DNA of 64,000 nucleotides from an uncultured Pelagibacteraceae bacterium (GTDB lineage Bacteria > Pseudomonadota > Alphaproteobacteria > Pelagibacterales > Pelagibacteraceae). Under the pieces are notes generated by a model, which was given only the letters and a program-made list of their open reading frames with translations, made no database searches and was not told where the DNA came from. How positions within the stretch are numbered: position 1 is the first letter of the stretch; each line of letters starts with the position of its first letter. This document shows, piece by piece, positions 39,843 through 50,117 of the stretch. Made by a program: the position numbers and the translations under genes. The stretch spans positions 148,170 through 212,169 of the forward strand of contig CACAYM010000002.1 of the NCBI GenBank assembly GCA_902536765.1, read 5' to 3'.

Positions 39843-40304
39843 TTAGTTTAACTCAAATATAGCGTCAACTTCAACTGCAACACCTAAAGGTAAACTATTT
39901 ACACTTACAGCGGCTCTTGTGTGCATTCCTGCATCGCCAAATATTTTTGATATTGTGTCAGAAGCACCATTAATAACTTTAGGTTGATCTGTAAATGTAT
40001 CAATAGAATTCACAAATCCAGTTAATTTTACGCATGTTTTGATTTTTGATAGATCACCGTCAGTTGCTTTTTTTGACTGCGCAACTATACTTAATGCACA
40101 TCTAATTGCAGCTTGATAACCTTGTTCTAAGGTTAAATCTTTTCCAACCTTCCCCTTAATGAGTTTACCATCAGTGTCAATCGAAATTTGTCCTGAAATA
40201 TAAAGTAACTTACCCACTACTTTAGTTGCAACATAAGAACCAACAGGATCAGCAGCATTAGGTAGTTTTAAATTATTTTTTTCAATATTTTCTTCAAAGT
40301 TCAT
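39843..40304 (-). CDS. RidA/YjgF-family protein
   Basis: A 153-residue member of the RidA (YjgF/YER057c/UK114) superfamily, slightly longer than canonical RidA (about 128 residues). YISGQISID (about 35-43), a central CALSIVAQSKKATDGDLSKI helix and the C-terminal RAAVSVNSLPLGVAVEVDAI (about 128-147). Many RidA proteins hydrolyse reactive enamines/imines, but this longer subgroup replaces the diagnostic arginine region, so the activity is uncertain. Its ATG overlaps the topA stop by 4 nt. Confidence 0.85.
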   Translation of the reverse strand: MNFEENIEKNNLKLPNAADPVGSYVATKVVGKLLYISGQISIDTDGKLIKGKVGKDLTLEQGYQAAIRCALSIVAQSKKATDGDLSKIKTCVKLTGFVNSIDTFTDQPKVINGASDTISKIFGDAGMHTRAAVSVNSLPLGVAVEVDAIFELN

Positions 40305-42862
40305 TTTTTTTTCTTTTTCTTATTTCTATCGTATTCTCTTCTTTTCTCAATCAATATTAATGCTTCTTCCATAGTTAGTTCAGTAGGATCTTTTTCTTCA
40401 GGTATAGTTGCATTTAAAGATTTATATTTAATATACGGTCCATACTGACCTTTCATAATTCTTACTGGTTTTTTATCCTCGGGATGTTCACCTAGATCCT
40501 TAATCAATGATGAGGAGATTCTTCCTGGTTTTGCATCAGCTATTAATGTTATAGCTCTATTTAATCCTATTGTAAAAATATCTTCGACATTTTCTAGTCT
40601 TGCAGATTTATTTTCACATTTTAAGTATGGACCAAATCTTCCAGAATTTAAAAAAATTTCTTTTTGATTTTCAGGATTTAAACCAAGATCTCTTGGTAGA
40701 GAGCATAAATATTTTGCTTTATCTAAGTCTATTGAGTCAATATCAATACCTTTAGGTATAGATACATTTTTAAAATTATCATCTTTTTGTTTTTTAAGTT
40801 TTTTCTTTTTTTTGGGTTTTTCTTCTATTTCCTCTTTATCAATTTCGTATTGTAGATATGGACCAAACCTTCCATTTTTTAAATATATATCTTTCCCGTT
40901 TTCGTGCTTTCCTATTAATTTCGGCTCAGCCAAATTTAATTGTTCAGCTGCTTTAGCTTTTGAAAGTGGTCTTGTGAATTTACATTCTGGATAATTGGAA
41001 CAACCTATAAATGCACCTCCTCTAAAGCTATTTTTTAAGCTTAAAACACCATCAGAACATAACTTACATTTTCGATCAACTTTTCCCTCTACGTTTGTCT
41101 CGAAAATAAGACTACCTAAACTTTCATTGAGTAAATCTAGTACCTCTCTAGTTCTTTTTTCCCTAACGGTTGTAACGTTTTTATTGAAATCTGCCCAAAA
41201 TTGTTCAAGAACTTTAATCCAATCCTCTTTACCAGATGTAATGTCATCTAGTTGATCTTCAAGTTTAGCTGTAAACCCATAATCAACATATTTAGTGAAG
41301 AGTTTTTCTAAAAATGCCGATATTAACTTACCTCTATCTGTGGGAAAAAATCTCTTATTAACAATATCTGCATATCCTCTATTAGCAATTACAGAGATAA
41401 TACTTGCATATGTTGATGGCCGTCCAATACCTAATTCTTCAAGTTTCTTAACTAAACTGGCTTCAGAATATCGTGGAGGTGGTTGTGTAAAATGCTGTTC
41501 ATCAACAAAACTCTCAATATTTATTGGACCTTTATTTACCTCTGGAAGTATTTTTTCATCACTCTGATCATCCTCAATTTTGTAAAGTTTTAAAAAGCCA
41601 TCAAATTTAATAACAGACCCACTTGATCTTAAAATATTCTTAGAGTCATCTGACTGTATAGTTATAGTTTTTCTGTCAAACTTTGCAGACTCCATTTGTG
41701 AAGATAAAGCTCTCGACCAAATTAAGTTATAAAGTTTATTTTGATCAGAGCTTAAATATTTTTTCATTTTTTCAGGTGAATTTTCTATATTTGTTGGTCT
41801 TATTGCTTCATGGGCCTCTTGAGCGTTTTTAGCTTTCTTACCGGAATAATTTAGTGGTTGTTCAGGCAAATAATCTTTACCAAAATTATCATCTATATAT
41901 GATCTAAACTCACTTACAGCTTCTTTAGATATGTTTGTTCCATCTGTTCTCATATAGGTTATCAAACCTTTTGTATCACCATCAATATCAATACCTTGAT
42001 ACAATCTCTGAGCTATTTGCATAGTTCGTGATGCACCAAAACCTAATTTACTCGACGCTGTTTGTTGCAAAGTAGAGGTCGTAAATGGTCCAACAGGATT
42101 TCTAGTAAATATTTTAGATGTAATATCTGTAATTTTATAATTTTTACTTTTAATTTTTTTGATTGCTAAATTTATATCCTCTTTATTCTTAAAACTAAAT
42201 TTCTCAATTTTATTTCCATCTAGCTGTAAAATTGTAGAATTAATTTTTGAATTATCAGAGGTATTAAAATTTACGTTAAGTGTCCAAAACTCATCTGGTT
42301 TGAATATTTCTATCTCATGCTCTCTTTCCGTAAGTAATTTTAAAGCTACTGACTGAACTCTACCTGCTGATTTTGAACCTGGAAGTTTTGTCCAAAGTAT
42401 TGGTGAAATATTAAAACCAACTAAATAATCCAAGGCTCTTCTTGCCATATATGCATCTACCAATTGATCCTCAATTTTTCTTGGATTTTCAATACCTTTT
42501 GTAACCGCATTTTTAGTTATCTCATTAAAAACTACTCTTTCTATTTTTTTATCTTTTAAAAGTTTTTTTTCATCTAAAAATTCTTTTACATGCCAAGCAA
42601 TAGCTTCACCTTCACGATCAGGATCAGTTGCAAGAATTATCTTATCAGACTCTTTTGCAACATCTGTAATTTCTTTTAAATATTTTTTAGAAAAACTATC
42701 AATCTCCCATATCATTTTAAATTTATTTTCAGGATCAACAGATCCGTTTTTTGATGGAAGGTCTCTTATATGACCATAACTTGCTAGAACAGTATAATTA
42801 TCTCCCAAATATTTATTTATAGTTTTTGCTTTTGCGGGACTTTCAACAATAACAAGATTCAT
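40301..42862 (-). CDS. topA: DNA topoisomerase I
   Basis: An 853-residue type IA topoisomerase that relaxes negative supercoils. N-terminal Toprim domain VIVESPAKAKTI (4-15) with DPDREGEAIAWH (about 79-90); catalytic tyrosine in TYMRTDGT (about 307-314). One four-Cys zinc finger follows (CKLC near 611, then C..C near 637), and the C-terminus has three topoisomerase C-terminal repeats seen as GRFGPYLQ, GRFGPYLK and GQYGPYIK, ending in a Lys-rich tail. Lies 39 nt after plsY and is coupled to the RidA gene. Confidence 0.97.
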   Translation of the reverse strand: MNLVIVESPAKAKTINKYLGDNYTVLASYGHIRDLPSKNGSVDPENKFKMIWEIDSFSKKYLKEITDVAKESDKIILATDPDREGEAIAWHVKEFLDEKKLLKDKKIERVVFNEITKNAVTKGIENPRKIEDQLVDAYMARRALDYLVGFNISPILWTKLPGSKSAGRVQSVALKLLTEREHEIEIFKPDEFWTLNVNFNTSDNSKINSTILQLDGNKIEKFSFKNKEDINLAIKKIKSKNYKITDITSKIFTRNPVGPFTTSTLQQTASSKLGFGASRTMQIAQRLYQGIDIDGDTKGLITYMRTDGTNISKEAVSEFRSYIDDNFGKDYLPEQPLNYSGKKAKNAQEAHEAIRPTNIENSPEKMKKYLSSDQNKLYNLIWSRALSSQMESAKFDRKTITIQSDDSKNILRSSGSVIKFDGFLKLYKIEDDQSDEKILPEVNKGPINIESFVDEQHFTQPPPRYSEASLVKKLEELGIGRPSTYASIISVIANRGYADIVNKRFFPTDRGKLISAFLEKLFTKYVDYGFTAKLEDQLDDITSGKEDWIKVLEQFWADFNKNVTTVREKRTREVLDLLNESLGSLIFETNVEGKVDRKCKLCSDGVLSLKNSFRGGAFIGCSNYPECKFTRPLSKAKAAEQLNLAEPKLIGKHENGKDIYLKNGRFGPYLQYEIDKEEIEEKPKKKKKLKKQKDDNFKNVSIPKGIDIDSIDLDKAKYLCSLPRDLGLNPENQKEIFLNSGRFGPYLKCENKSARLENVEDIFTIGLNRAITLIADAKPGRISSSLIKDLGEHPEDKKPVRIMKGQYGPYIKYKSLNATIPEEKDPTELTMEEALILIEKRREYDRNKKKKKK

Positions 42863-42901
42863 AAAGACTAAAACTACACATAAATTATACTTTTAGTCAA
42901 A

Positions 42902-43477
42902 CTAATAAATTTTTGTCTTCGATTCTGTATTATTTTTTAGGCGTTTTATATTTTCTCTGTGGGTAATCAATATGAGCGAAAATAAAATAATATAAAAATA
43001 ATAGTTGATATCATTAAATAAAAAATAACTTGATAGAGGAACAAATAATGATGCAATCATTGAAGCTAGAGAGGAATACTTTGATATAATAAACACAACA
43101 AACCAAACAATTATAAAAATAACTGCTAAATAAATATTTATACAAAAAAGTATACCAACGTATGTAGCCACTCCTTTTCCACCCTTAAATTTTAACCATA
43201 TAGGAAAAACATGTCCTAAAAAAACTGCAATTGATGATGTAAATAAGTATTCAGAAAAATTAAACTTTATTATAATAAGTAAAGCCACTGCTTTACCTAT
43301 ATCTAAAACTAAAGTGCTATAGCCAATTAGTTTATTACCTGTCCTTAATGCATTTGTTGCACCAATATTGCCTGATCCAATTTCACGTATATCTTTTTTT
43401 AAAAAAATTTTTGTAAGTAAAAATCCAAATGGAATAGACCCTATTAAATAGCTGATAAATAAAATTAAGAATAACAT
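42902..43477 (-). CDS. plsY: Acyl-phosphate:glycerol-3-phosphate acyltransferase PlsY
   Basis: A 191-residue integral membrane enzyme that starts phospholipid synthesis by acylating glycerol 3-phosphate. GSIPFGFLLTK (12-22), GSGNIGATNALRTG (35-48) and LKFKGGKGVATYVG (about 95-108) are the three PlsY motifs; about five membrane segments are visible. Two nt after pyrC on the same strand, so it is part of the ruvX-pyrB-pyrC-plsY-topA run. PlsX is not in the window. Confidence 0.95.
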   Translation of the reverse strand: MLFLILFISYLIGSIPFGFLLTKIFLKKDIREIGSGNIGATNALRTGNKLIGYSTLVLDIGKAVALLIIIKFNFSEYLFTSSIAVFLGHVFPIWLKFKGGKGVATYVGILFCINIYLAVIFIIVWFVVFIISKYSSLASMIASLFVPLSSYFLFNDINYYFYIILFSLILITHRENIKRLKNNTESKTKIY

Positions 43478-43479
43478 AT

Positions 43480-44769
43480 TTAATTCGTTTTATATAACTC
43501 CTCGCCTTTAACAAATGTTGATAAAACTTTTCCTTGCATTTTTTTATCCTCTATAGAAGTATTCTTAGATTTAGAAACTAAATTTTCTTTTTTGACTATC
43601 CATGGTTTGTTAATATCTACTATACAAAAATCAGCATCACTTCCTATTGTAAGATTTCCCTTATTTATTTTAAGTATTTTTGCTGGATTACTTGTCAATA
43701 ATTCAACAATTTTAAAAAGTTTAATTGAATTATTGTGATATTGTTCTAATGCCAGTGGCAAAAGTGTTTCTATGCCAGATGCACCTGTTGCAGCTTGTGA
43801 AAAAGTTAATCTTTTTGACTCCTCATCCTCTGGCTTATGGTCCGAAACAATTACATCAATAAGATCTTTATTTATTGCATCTACAAGTGATTTCCTATCT
43901 TCTTCAGTTCTTAATGGGGGAGACAGTTTTAAGAAGGTTCTAAAATCACCAATATCATTCTCATTTAAAGATAAATTATTAATTGATACACCAGTAGTAA
44001 ATTTTACAGCATCTTTCTTTTTTTTTATTACATCTACAGACTTTGATGATGAAATTTGTGAAATATGATACCTACAATTAAAATCTTCTAATAAGGTTAA
44101 GTCTCTCTCAATAATTATTCTCTCCGCCAAATCAGGTATACCTTGTAAACCTAAACGAGTTGCAACTATGCCATCGTTTACACTTCCATTTTTAGATAAT
44201 TCAAAATCTTCTGCATGTTGCATTACTAAGCAATCAAGATCATAAGCTGATCTCATAATTCTGGACATTAATCGAGTATTTTGAATTGTTTGAATACCGT
44301 CTGTAAATGCAATAATTCCTTTCTTTTTTAAAAGTCCAAATTCAGTCATATTCGTACTTTCTAAATTTTTAGTCAGTGATGCAGAGGGATAAATATTTAT
44401 CTTGGATTTATCTCGACCTCTACGTTTTAAAAAGTCCACAATAGATACATTATCTATAACTGGTGATGTGTTTGGCATTGTAACAACTGATGTTACACCT
44501 CCAGATAGAGCAGCATTACTTAAGGTTTTAAAATTCTCTTTATATTCAAAACCAGGCTCACCCACAAATACTCTCATATCTACTAGTCCTGGGAATATAT
44601 ATCTACCATTTAAATCAATAAATTTTTCTCTAGATGGAATATTATTTTTATTTACTTTTTTTCCAACGGCTTCGATTTTACCTTCTTCATTTACTATCAA
44701 TCCTCCAACTTCATCAATTGCATTATAAGGATCTATTATATTTGCATTTAAAAAAAACTTTTTCTTCAT
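43480..44769 (-). CDS. pyrC: Dihydroorotase-like protein (PyrC', metal site lost)
   Basis: A 429-residue amidohydrolase-fold protein of the dihydroorotase family. The family frame is clear: GLVDM (61-65), [10 protein letters not shown] (69-78), VTMPNTSP (about 96-103), a QHAED motif and SDHKPEDEE. However the metal-binding HxH after VD is R-V-F (Arg66 and Phe68), and a further ligand His is Gln in HISQISSS. This matches the non-catalytic PyrC' found with PyrB in some proteobacteria, where it is needed to assemble aspartate transcarbamoylase; inactivity here is inferred. ATG 44769 overlaps the pyrB stop (ATGA), which I prefer to an earlier in-frame start at 44793. Confidence 0.88.
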   Translation of the reverse strand: MKKKFFLNANIIDPYNAIDEVGGLIVNEEGKIEAVGKKVNKNNIPSREKFIDLNGRYIFPGLVDMRVFVGEPGFEYKENFKTLSNAALSGGVTSVVTMPNTSPVIDNVSIVDFLKRRGRDKSKINIYPSASLTKNLESTNMTEFGLLKKKGIIAFTDGIQTIQNTRLMSRIMRSAYDLDCLVMQHAEDFELSKNGSVNDGIVATRLGLQGIPDLAERIIIERDLTLLEDFNCRYHISQISSSKSVDVIKKKKDAVKFTTGVSINNLSLNENDIGDFRTFLKLSPPLRTEEDRKSLVDAINKDLIDVIVSDHKPEDEESKRLTFSQAATGASGIETLLPLALEQYHNNSIKLFKIVELLTSNPAKILKINKGNLTIGSDADFCIVDINKPWIVKKENLVSKSKNTSIEDKKMQGKVLSTFVKGEELYKTN

Positions 44770-45707
44770 TGTTGTCCAAAAATTTTTAAGCAAGCCATTC
44801 GTACAGCTACCCCAAGTTCAACTTGTTCCTTAATAACACTTTTGTTAATATCATCAGCTAGTTTTGTATCTATCTCGATACCTCTATTCATAGGTCCAGG
44901 ATGCATTATTAGGGCATCATCTTTTGCTAATTTAAGTTTATCTGGTGTAAGGCCGTAATACTCATAATACTCTCTGTTTGATGATAAAAATGAGCTTGTC
45001 ATTCTTTCATTTTGTAATCTTAACATCATGACAATATCACAATCTTTGACACCAGCTTTCATATTAGTAAATTTGTTTATTCCTAATTTTTCAATATCCT
45101 TTGGCATTAAATTTGATGGTGCAACAATATTTAATTCAGCACCTAGCATATTTAGTAAATAAATATTTGATCTTGCTACTCTTGAATGGAGAATATCACC
45201 GCAAATTGCAATTTTTAATCCACTAATTTTTTTCTTTCTATCTATTATTGTTAATGCATCTAATAAAGCTTGAGTTGGATGTTCTCTTCTTCCATCTCCA
45301 GCATTTAATACAGCGCAATTTACTTTTTGTGAAAGTAGATTACATGCTCCCGAATCCTGATGTCTGATAACGATTATATCTGGATGCATCGCATTTAATG
45401 TCATTGCAGTATCAATTAAAGTTTCACCTTTTTTAATTGCTGAATTTACAATATTCATTGACATTACATCTGCGCCTAATCTCTTACCTGCTAACTCAAA
45501 AGAGCTTTGCGTTCTTGTTGATGGTTCAAAAAAGAGATTAATTTGAGTTTTACCTCTTAAAATATCAATTTTTTTATTTTTACTCTTATTTAAAGTTATG
45601 AATGATTTAGCTTCTTCTAAAATTAAATTTATATCAGAAATAGAAAGGGCTTGTATTCCGAGAAGGTGTTTTTTTGAAATTTTAATAGCTTTTTTATTAA
45701 TTGCCAT
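44766..45707 (-). CDS. pyrB: Aspartate carbamoyltransferase catalytic subunit
   Basis: A 313-residue enzyme joining carbamoyl phosphate and aspartate in pyrimidine synthesis. Carbamoyl phosphate site [15 protein letters not shown] (about 56-70), HQDSGA (about 127-132), HPTQALLD (about 154-161), MLRLQNERM and [11 protein letters not shown] (about 269-279) are all present. I start it at ATG 45707 (MAINKK); the longer frame to 45746 begins with an unsupported TTG. Coupled by ATGA overlap to the dihydroorotase-like gene, consistent with a PyrB-PyrC' complex. No pyrI regulatory subunit is seen. Confidence 0.95.
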   Translation of the reverse strand: MAINKKAIKISKKHLLGIQALSISDINLILEEAKSFITLNKSKNKKIDILRGKTQINLFFEPSTRTQSSFELAGKRLGADVMSMNIVNSAIKKGETLIDTAMTLNAMHPDIIVIRHQDSGACNLLSQKVNCAVLNAGDGRREHPTQALLDALTIIDRKKKISGLKIAICGDILHSRVARSNIYLLNMLGAELNIVAPSNLMPKDIEKLGINKFTNMKAGVKDCDIVMMLRLQNERMTSSFLSSNREYYEYYGLTPDKLKLAKDDALIMHPGPMNRGIEIDTKLADDINKSVIKEQVELGVAVRMACLKIFGQQ

Positions 45708-45750
45708 TAAAACCAACTCTATAAACTTTAAATGCCAGTAAGGCAAGGGT

Positions 45751-46206
45751 TTAATTATTTAAATAATCAATAGCTCCTTGAAGTATAAATGTAGCCGCTT
45801 TTTCGTCGATTTTCTTTTTTTTTTGAGAAAATTTAATGTCTAGATTACTCGATAAACTATAAGCGCCTGATGTCGATAGTCTTTCATCCCACAAACAAAC
45901 TGGAATAGCAGTTTTTTCTTCAATAATTTTAGCTTTATCTCTGATTGATTGTGCACTTTTACCAAATGACCCGTCCATATTTAACGGATTTCCAACAATT
46001 ATAACTGAAATGTTATTTTCTTTTATTATATTAGTAAGTTCAGTAGATAAATTTTCTATGTTGGTAAATTGAATAGTCTTATAAGGAGTGGCAATTTTCC
46101 TCCTATCATCACAGACAGAAACACCAATTCTTTTAGATCCTAGGTCTAAACCTAATAATCTTGAATTATTATCTAATTTATCTTTTAGGGCATCGATTGT
46201 GATCAT
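45751..46206 (-). CDS. ruvX: RuvX/YqgF RNase H-fold nuclease
   Basis: A 151-residue protein of the YqgF family, described as a Holliday-junction resolvase homologue and as a nuclease processing pre-16S rRNA 5' ends. [17 protein letters not shown] (18-34) carries the first catalytic Asp, [12 protein letters not shown] (about 69-80) and WDERLST (about 105-111) the others. Divergent from gatC across 45 bp; 43 nt upstream of pyrB on the same strand. Confidence 0.92.
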   Translation of the reverse strand: MITIDALKDKLDNNSRLLGLDLGSKRIGVSVCDDRRKIATPYKTIQFTNIENLSTELTNIIKENNISVIIVGNPLNMDGSFGKSAQSIRDKAKIIEEKTAIPVCLWDERLSTSGAYSLSSNLDIKFSQKKKKIDEKAATFILQGAIDYLNN

Positions 46207-46251
46207 ATTGTAATTTTCAGATTAAATGATAGTTTTCAATATTCTTATCAT

Positions 46252-46539
46252 ATGACTATAGATCTTAAAACAGTAAAGCATATCTCTAAATTGTCCAGAA
46301 TATCGATAGATGATAATAAAGCTAAAAAATTAAGTGATGATTTAAATTCAATATTTAAATTTATCGAAAAACTAGAAGAACTAGATACAGAAAAAATTGA
46401 ACCACTCACATCAATTGCTGAAACAAATTTAAAACTAAGAAAAGATGAAATTGAATCAAAAAATATAAGAGAAGATATACTTAAAAACTCACCTGAAGAT
46501 AATAAAGATTTTTTTGTAGTCCCAAAGGTTGTTGAATAA
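46252..46539 (+). CDS. gatC: Asp/Glu-tRNA amidotransferase subunit C
   Basis: A 95-residue GatC, the small subunit that wraps around and stabilises GatA. Typical features are VKHISKLSRISID (8-20), FIEKLEELDTEKIEPL (37-52) and the C-terminal DFFVVPKVVE. Its stop shares one base with the gatA ATG. GatCAB forms Gln-tRNAGln and/or Asn-tRNAAsn from mischarged tRNAs. Confidence 0.95.
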   Translation: MTIDLKTVKHISKLSRISIDDNKAKKLSDDLNSIFKFIEKLEELDTEKIEPLTSIAETNLKLRKDEIESKNIREDILKNSPEDNKDFFVVPKVVE

Positions 46540-47996
46540 TGTCTAATATAATTGATTTAAAACTATTTGAGTTAGTTGAAAAAATAAAAAAAAAAGAAAT
46601 TTCATCTCAAGAAGTTACTAAATCATTTATTGATAGGTCACAAAAATCAAAAAAACTAAATTCTTATATTACAGAAAATTTTGAAAATGCATTACAAAAA
46701 GCAAAACAATTTGATGAAAAACCAGATTTTAATAAAAAATTACCTGGTATTCCTTTAGCAGTAAAAGATCTTTTTTGCACCAAAAATATTCGAACTACTG
46801 CTGGTAGTAAAATTTTAGAAAATTTCATTCCAACATATGAATCTACTGTTACCAAAAATATTTTAAATGAAGGGGGCATTATCATTGGAAAATTGAATTG
46901 TGATGAATTTGCAATGGGATCGTCTAATGAAACTAGTTTTTTTGGAAATGTACAAAATCCTATATCTGAAAATTTAGTTCCAGGAGGTTCATCTGGTGGT
47001 TCATCTTCAGCTCTTGCTGCAAAGTTAACACCTGCTACAATAGGAACAGACACGGGTGGTTCAATTAGACAACCAGCCTCTTTCACAGGTACAGTTGGAC
47101 TAAAACCAACATATGGAAGCTGCTCAAGGTATGGTATTGTGGCTTTTGCATCCTCTTTAGATCAGGCAGGTCCAATGACTCAAAATGTAAAGGACTGTGC
47201 TTTGATGCTAGAAGTTATTAGTTCTTATGACAATAAAGATTCTACATCTGTTGATTTTAAAAGAGGTCAATATCTAAAAGATCTTAATGAAAATATTAAA
47301 GGAAAAAAAATAGGAATACCTAAGCAATATAGAGTTGATGGAATGCCTAAAGAAATAGACGAACTCTGGAAAAAAGGTATGAAAATAATCGAGAACAATG
47401 GAGGCGAAATAATTGAAATTAATTTACCCAACACTAATTATGCCTTACCGGCCTATTACATAGTAGCTCCTGCAGAAGCTTCATCAAATTTAGCTAGATA
47501 CGATGGTGTAAAGTATGGGTTTAGATCAAAGGGAGAAAATCTTATTGATATGTATGAAAAGACTAGATCTGAAGGATTTGGTGATGAAGTAAAGAGACGA
47601 ATAATGATTGGAACATATGTTCTATCTTCTGGTTATTATGATGCATATTATTTAAAAGCACAAAAAGTAAGAAGATTAATTAAAAATGATTTTGATGAGG
47701 CCTATAAAAAGGTTGATGCTATATTAACACCGTCAACCCCGAGCTCAGCTTTTAAGATTGGTGAAAAAACAAATGATCCTGTATCAATGTACTTAAATGA
47801 TATATTTACGGTGCCAATTAATTTAGCAGGCTTACCAGCTATATCTATACCGGCTGGTCATGATAAATCAGGTTACCCTTTAGGGCTTCAAGTGATAGGC
47901 AAAGCTTTTGATGAACAAAATATTCTTAATATAGCTTATTCAATTGAAAAAAATATTAATTTTAAAAATAATATTAATGATTGGTGGATAAATTGA
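46539..47996 (+). CDS. gatA: Asp/Glu-tRNA amidotransferase subunit A
   Basis: A 485-residue amidase-signature enzyme that hydrolyses glutamine to supply ammonia. Ser-cisSer-Lys triad: Lys in PLAVKDLF (about 70-77), the Gly/Ser-rich [15 protein letters not shown] (about 147-161) and [15 protein letters not shown] (about 169-183). [13 protein letters not shown] follows. Works with GatC and GatB as one complex and is encoded between them. Confidence 0.98.
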   Translation: MSNIIDLKLFELVEKIKKKEISSQEVTKSFIDRSQKSKKLNSYITENFENALQKAKQFDEKPDFNKKLPGIPLAVKDLFCTKNIRTTAGSKILENFIPTYESTVTKNILNEGGIIIGKLNCDEFAMGSSNETSFFGNVQNPISENLVPGGSSGGSSSALAAKLTPATIGTDTGGSIRQPASFTGTVGLKPTYGSCSRYGIVAFASSLDQAGPMTQNVKDCALMLEVISSYDNKDSTSVDFKRGQYLKDLNENIKGKKIGIPKQYRVDGMPKEIDELWKKGMKIIENNGGEIIEINLPNTNYALPAYYIVAPAEASSNLARYDGVKYGFRSKGENLIDMYEKTRSEGFGDEVKRRIMIGTYVLSSGYYDAYYLKAQKVRRLIKNDFDEAYKKVDAILTPSTPSSAFKIGEKTNDPVSMYLNDIFTVPINLAGLPAISIPAGHDKSGYPLGLQVIGKAFDEQNILNIAYSIEKNINFKNNINDWWIN

Positions 47997-49459
47997 GTAA
48001 GGAAAATAAAGAATATTTAATTAAAAGAAACACTAATGAATATGAAGTAGTTATTGGTCTTGAGGTACATGCTCAAGTATTGTCTGAGTCTAAGTTATTT
48101 TCAACTTCTCCAACGAAATTTGGTTCAGAACCAAATACACAAGTAAGTTTAGTAGATGCTGCTTTTCCTGGAATGTTACCTGTTATAAATGAGTTTTGCA
48201 TTAAACAAGCAATTAAAACAGGTATAGGACTTAATGCCAAAATAAATAAAAAATCAATTTTTGATAGGAAGAATTATTTTTATGCCGATTTACCTCAGGG
48301 ATATCAAATATCACAATACAAAAATCCTATTGTGGGAGAAGGAACAGTCACATTAGATTTACCAAATGGTGAAAAAAAAATTGGAATTGAAAGATTACAT
48401 CTTGAGCAAGATGCCGGTAAAAGCATTCATGATATAGATCCAAATAATACATTAGTTGACTTAAACAGATCAGGGGTTGCATTGATGGAAATCGTAAGTA
48501 AACCCGATTTAAGATCATTAGATGAAGTAAATTCATATATAAAAAAACTAAGATCTATAATGAGATATTTAGGTACATGTGATGGTAATATGCAAGAGGG
48601 ATCATTAAGAGCTGATGTGAATGTTTCAGTAAGAAAAAAGGGTAGTAAGGAACTTGGAACAAGATGTGAAATAAAGAATGTTAACTCAATTAAATTTATG
48701 CAAATGGCCATTGATTATGAAGCAAATAGACAAGTTAATGTTATAGAAGAAGGTGGTTCTATTGATCAAGAAACCAGATTATTTGATACAAAAAAAAATG
48801 AAACTAGATCTATGAGATCTAAAGAAGATGCTCACGACTATAGATACTTTCCAGATCCAGATTTGCTTCCTTTGGAGTTAGATGAAAATTTTATTAACGA
48901 TATTAAAAAAAATATTCCAGAATTACCAGATGAAAAAAAGAAAAGATTTATAGAAAAGTTTAAGCTATCACCTTATGAGGCTAATATTTTGGTATCTGAT
49001 ATAGATACATCAAAATATTTTGAGGAAGTATCAAAAAATTCTGATGTAAAACTCGCTACAAATTGGATTACAGGTGAATTATTTGCATTATTAAATGAAA
49101 AAAATTTAGAAATTACTGAAAGTCCTATTTCATCTAAAAATTTATCAAAATTAATAAATCTCATCAAAAAGGGTACAATTTCAGGAAAAATCGCAAAAAC
49201 AATTTTTGAATTAATGTCTGATGGAGATAAGGATCCAGAAAAAATTGTTGAAGAAAAAGGTCTAAAACAACAAAGCGATCCAAAAGAATTAGAAAAAATT
49301 ATAGATAAAATAATATCTGAAAATCCAAAAAATGTTGAGTTGTACAAATCTGGAAAAGATAAATTATTTGGCTTTTTTGTTGGCCAGGTTATGAAAAGCT
49401 CTGGTGGAAAAGCAAATCCACAATTAGTTAATGAAATACTAAAAAAAAAATTGAACTAA
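47993..49459 (+). CDS. gatB: Asp/Glu-tRNA amidotransferase subunit B
   Basis: A GatB of about 488 residues, the kinase and amidation subunit that binds the mischarged t[13 protein letters not shown] near the N-terminus, [19 protein letters not shown] (about 79-97), [23 protein letters not shown] [14 protein letters not shown] and the C-terminal GatB/YqeY helical domain are present. No ATG is available: the most economical start is TTG 47993, which overlaps the gatA stop as TTGA and is preceded by GGTGG; GTG 47984 and TTG 47981 are alternatives. Confidence 0.95.
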   Translation: MSKENKEYLIKRNTNEYEVVIGLEVHAQVLSESKLFSTSPTKFGSEPNTQVSLVDAAFPGMLPVINEFCIKQAIKTGIGLNAKINKKSIFDRKNYFYADLPQGYQISQYKNPIVGEGTVTLDLPNGEKKIGIERLHLEQDAGKSIHDIDPNNTLVDLNRSGVALMEIVSKPDLRSLDEVNSYIKKLRSIMRYLGTCDGNMQEGSLRADVNVSVRKKGSKELGTRCEIKNVNSIKFMQMAIDYEANRQVNVIEEGGSIDQETRLFDTKKNETRSMRSKEDAHDYRYFPDPDLLPLELDENFINDIKKNIPELPDEKKKRFIEKFKLSPYEANILVSDIDTSKYFEEVSKNSDVKLATNWITGELFALLNEKNLEITESPISSKNLSKLINLIKKGTISGKIAKTIFELMSDGDKDPEKIVEEKGLKQQSDPKELEKIIDKIISENPKNVELYKSGKDKLFGFFVGQVMKSSGGKANPQLVNEILKKKLN

Positions 49460-49460
49460 A

Positions 49461-50117
49461 ATGGGTTCAAATCTTCAGTTAAACAGTCAAATTGAAAATT
49501 ATATTAATAATAATTCAATAGATTTACACCCAGTTCAAAAAGAGATCATAAAATATAATGAAAAACTTGGTGAAATTAAAAAAATGCAAATATCAGTTAG
49601 CCAATGTCATTTCTTACACTTTATTATTAAAATCACTAATCCAAAAAATATTTTGGAAATTGGTACATTTACAGGGTTAAGTACTTTAACTATGGCCTTG
49701 GCATCAAATGATGATACTTTGATCACGGCTTTAGATAAGAACGAGGAAACCTCTAAAACAGCAAGATCATTTTTTGACAAAGCTAATCTTAGTAAAAAAA
49801 TTAATTTATTAGTAAATAATGCTAAGAAAAGTTTAGAAGATTTAGTAAATTCAAATAAATATTTTGATATGGTATTTATTGATGCTGATAAAGAGAATTA
49901 TATAGATTATTTTGAAAAATCTATAAAAATTACTAATAACTCAGGAATTATAATTACAGATAATGTATTATGGTATGGGGATGTAGCCAATGAAGATAAG
50001 AATGACAGGCTTACGGTAAAGATAAGGGAATTCAATTCATACATAAAAAAAAATAATAAAGTTGAGTCTCTAATCCTTCCTATTGGTGACGGTTTGTCTA
50101 TATGTAGGAAATTATGA
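49461..50117 (+). CDS. O-methyltransferase (caffeoyl-CoA family)
   Basis: A 218-residue AdoMet-dependent methyltransferase of the family 3 O-methyltransferase type. ILEIGTFTGLSTLTMALA (about 66-83) is the AdoMet loop, FDMVFIDADKENYIDYFE (about 133-150) the metal/catalytic region and ITDNVLWYGDV (about 160-170) the divalent-metal Asn-Asp motif. Bacterial members methylate small catechol-like compounds or are orphan; the substrate here is unknown. Follows gatB by one base and overlaps trhO. Confidence 0.88.
   Translation: MGSNLQLNSQIENYINNNSIDLHPVQKEIIKYNEKLGEIKKMQISVSQCHFLHFIIKITNPKNILEIGTFTGLSTLTMALASNDDTLITALDKNEETSKTARSFFDKANLSKKINLLVNNAKKSLEDLVNSNKYFDMVFIDADKENYIDYFEKSIKITNNSGIIITDNVLWYGDVANEDKNDRLTVKIREFNSYIKKNNKVESLILPIGDGLSICRKL

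Noticed and set aside
44770..44793. A longer pyrC' starting 8 codons upstream
   Set aside because: ATG 44769 gives the ATGA overlap with pyrB seen at other gene pairs here and starts directly at the family N-terminus.
45708..45746. A longer pyrB with 13 extra N-terminal residues
   Set aside because: It would start at TTG with an unconserved peptide; ATG 45707 gives the normal 313-residue enzyme.
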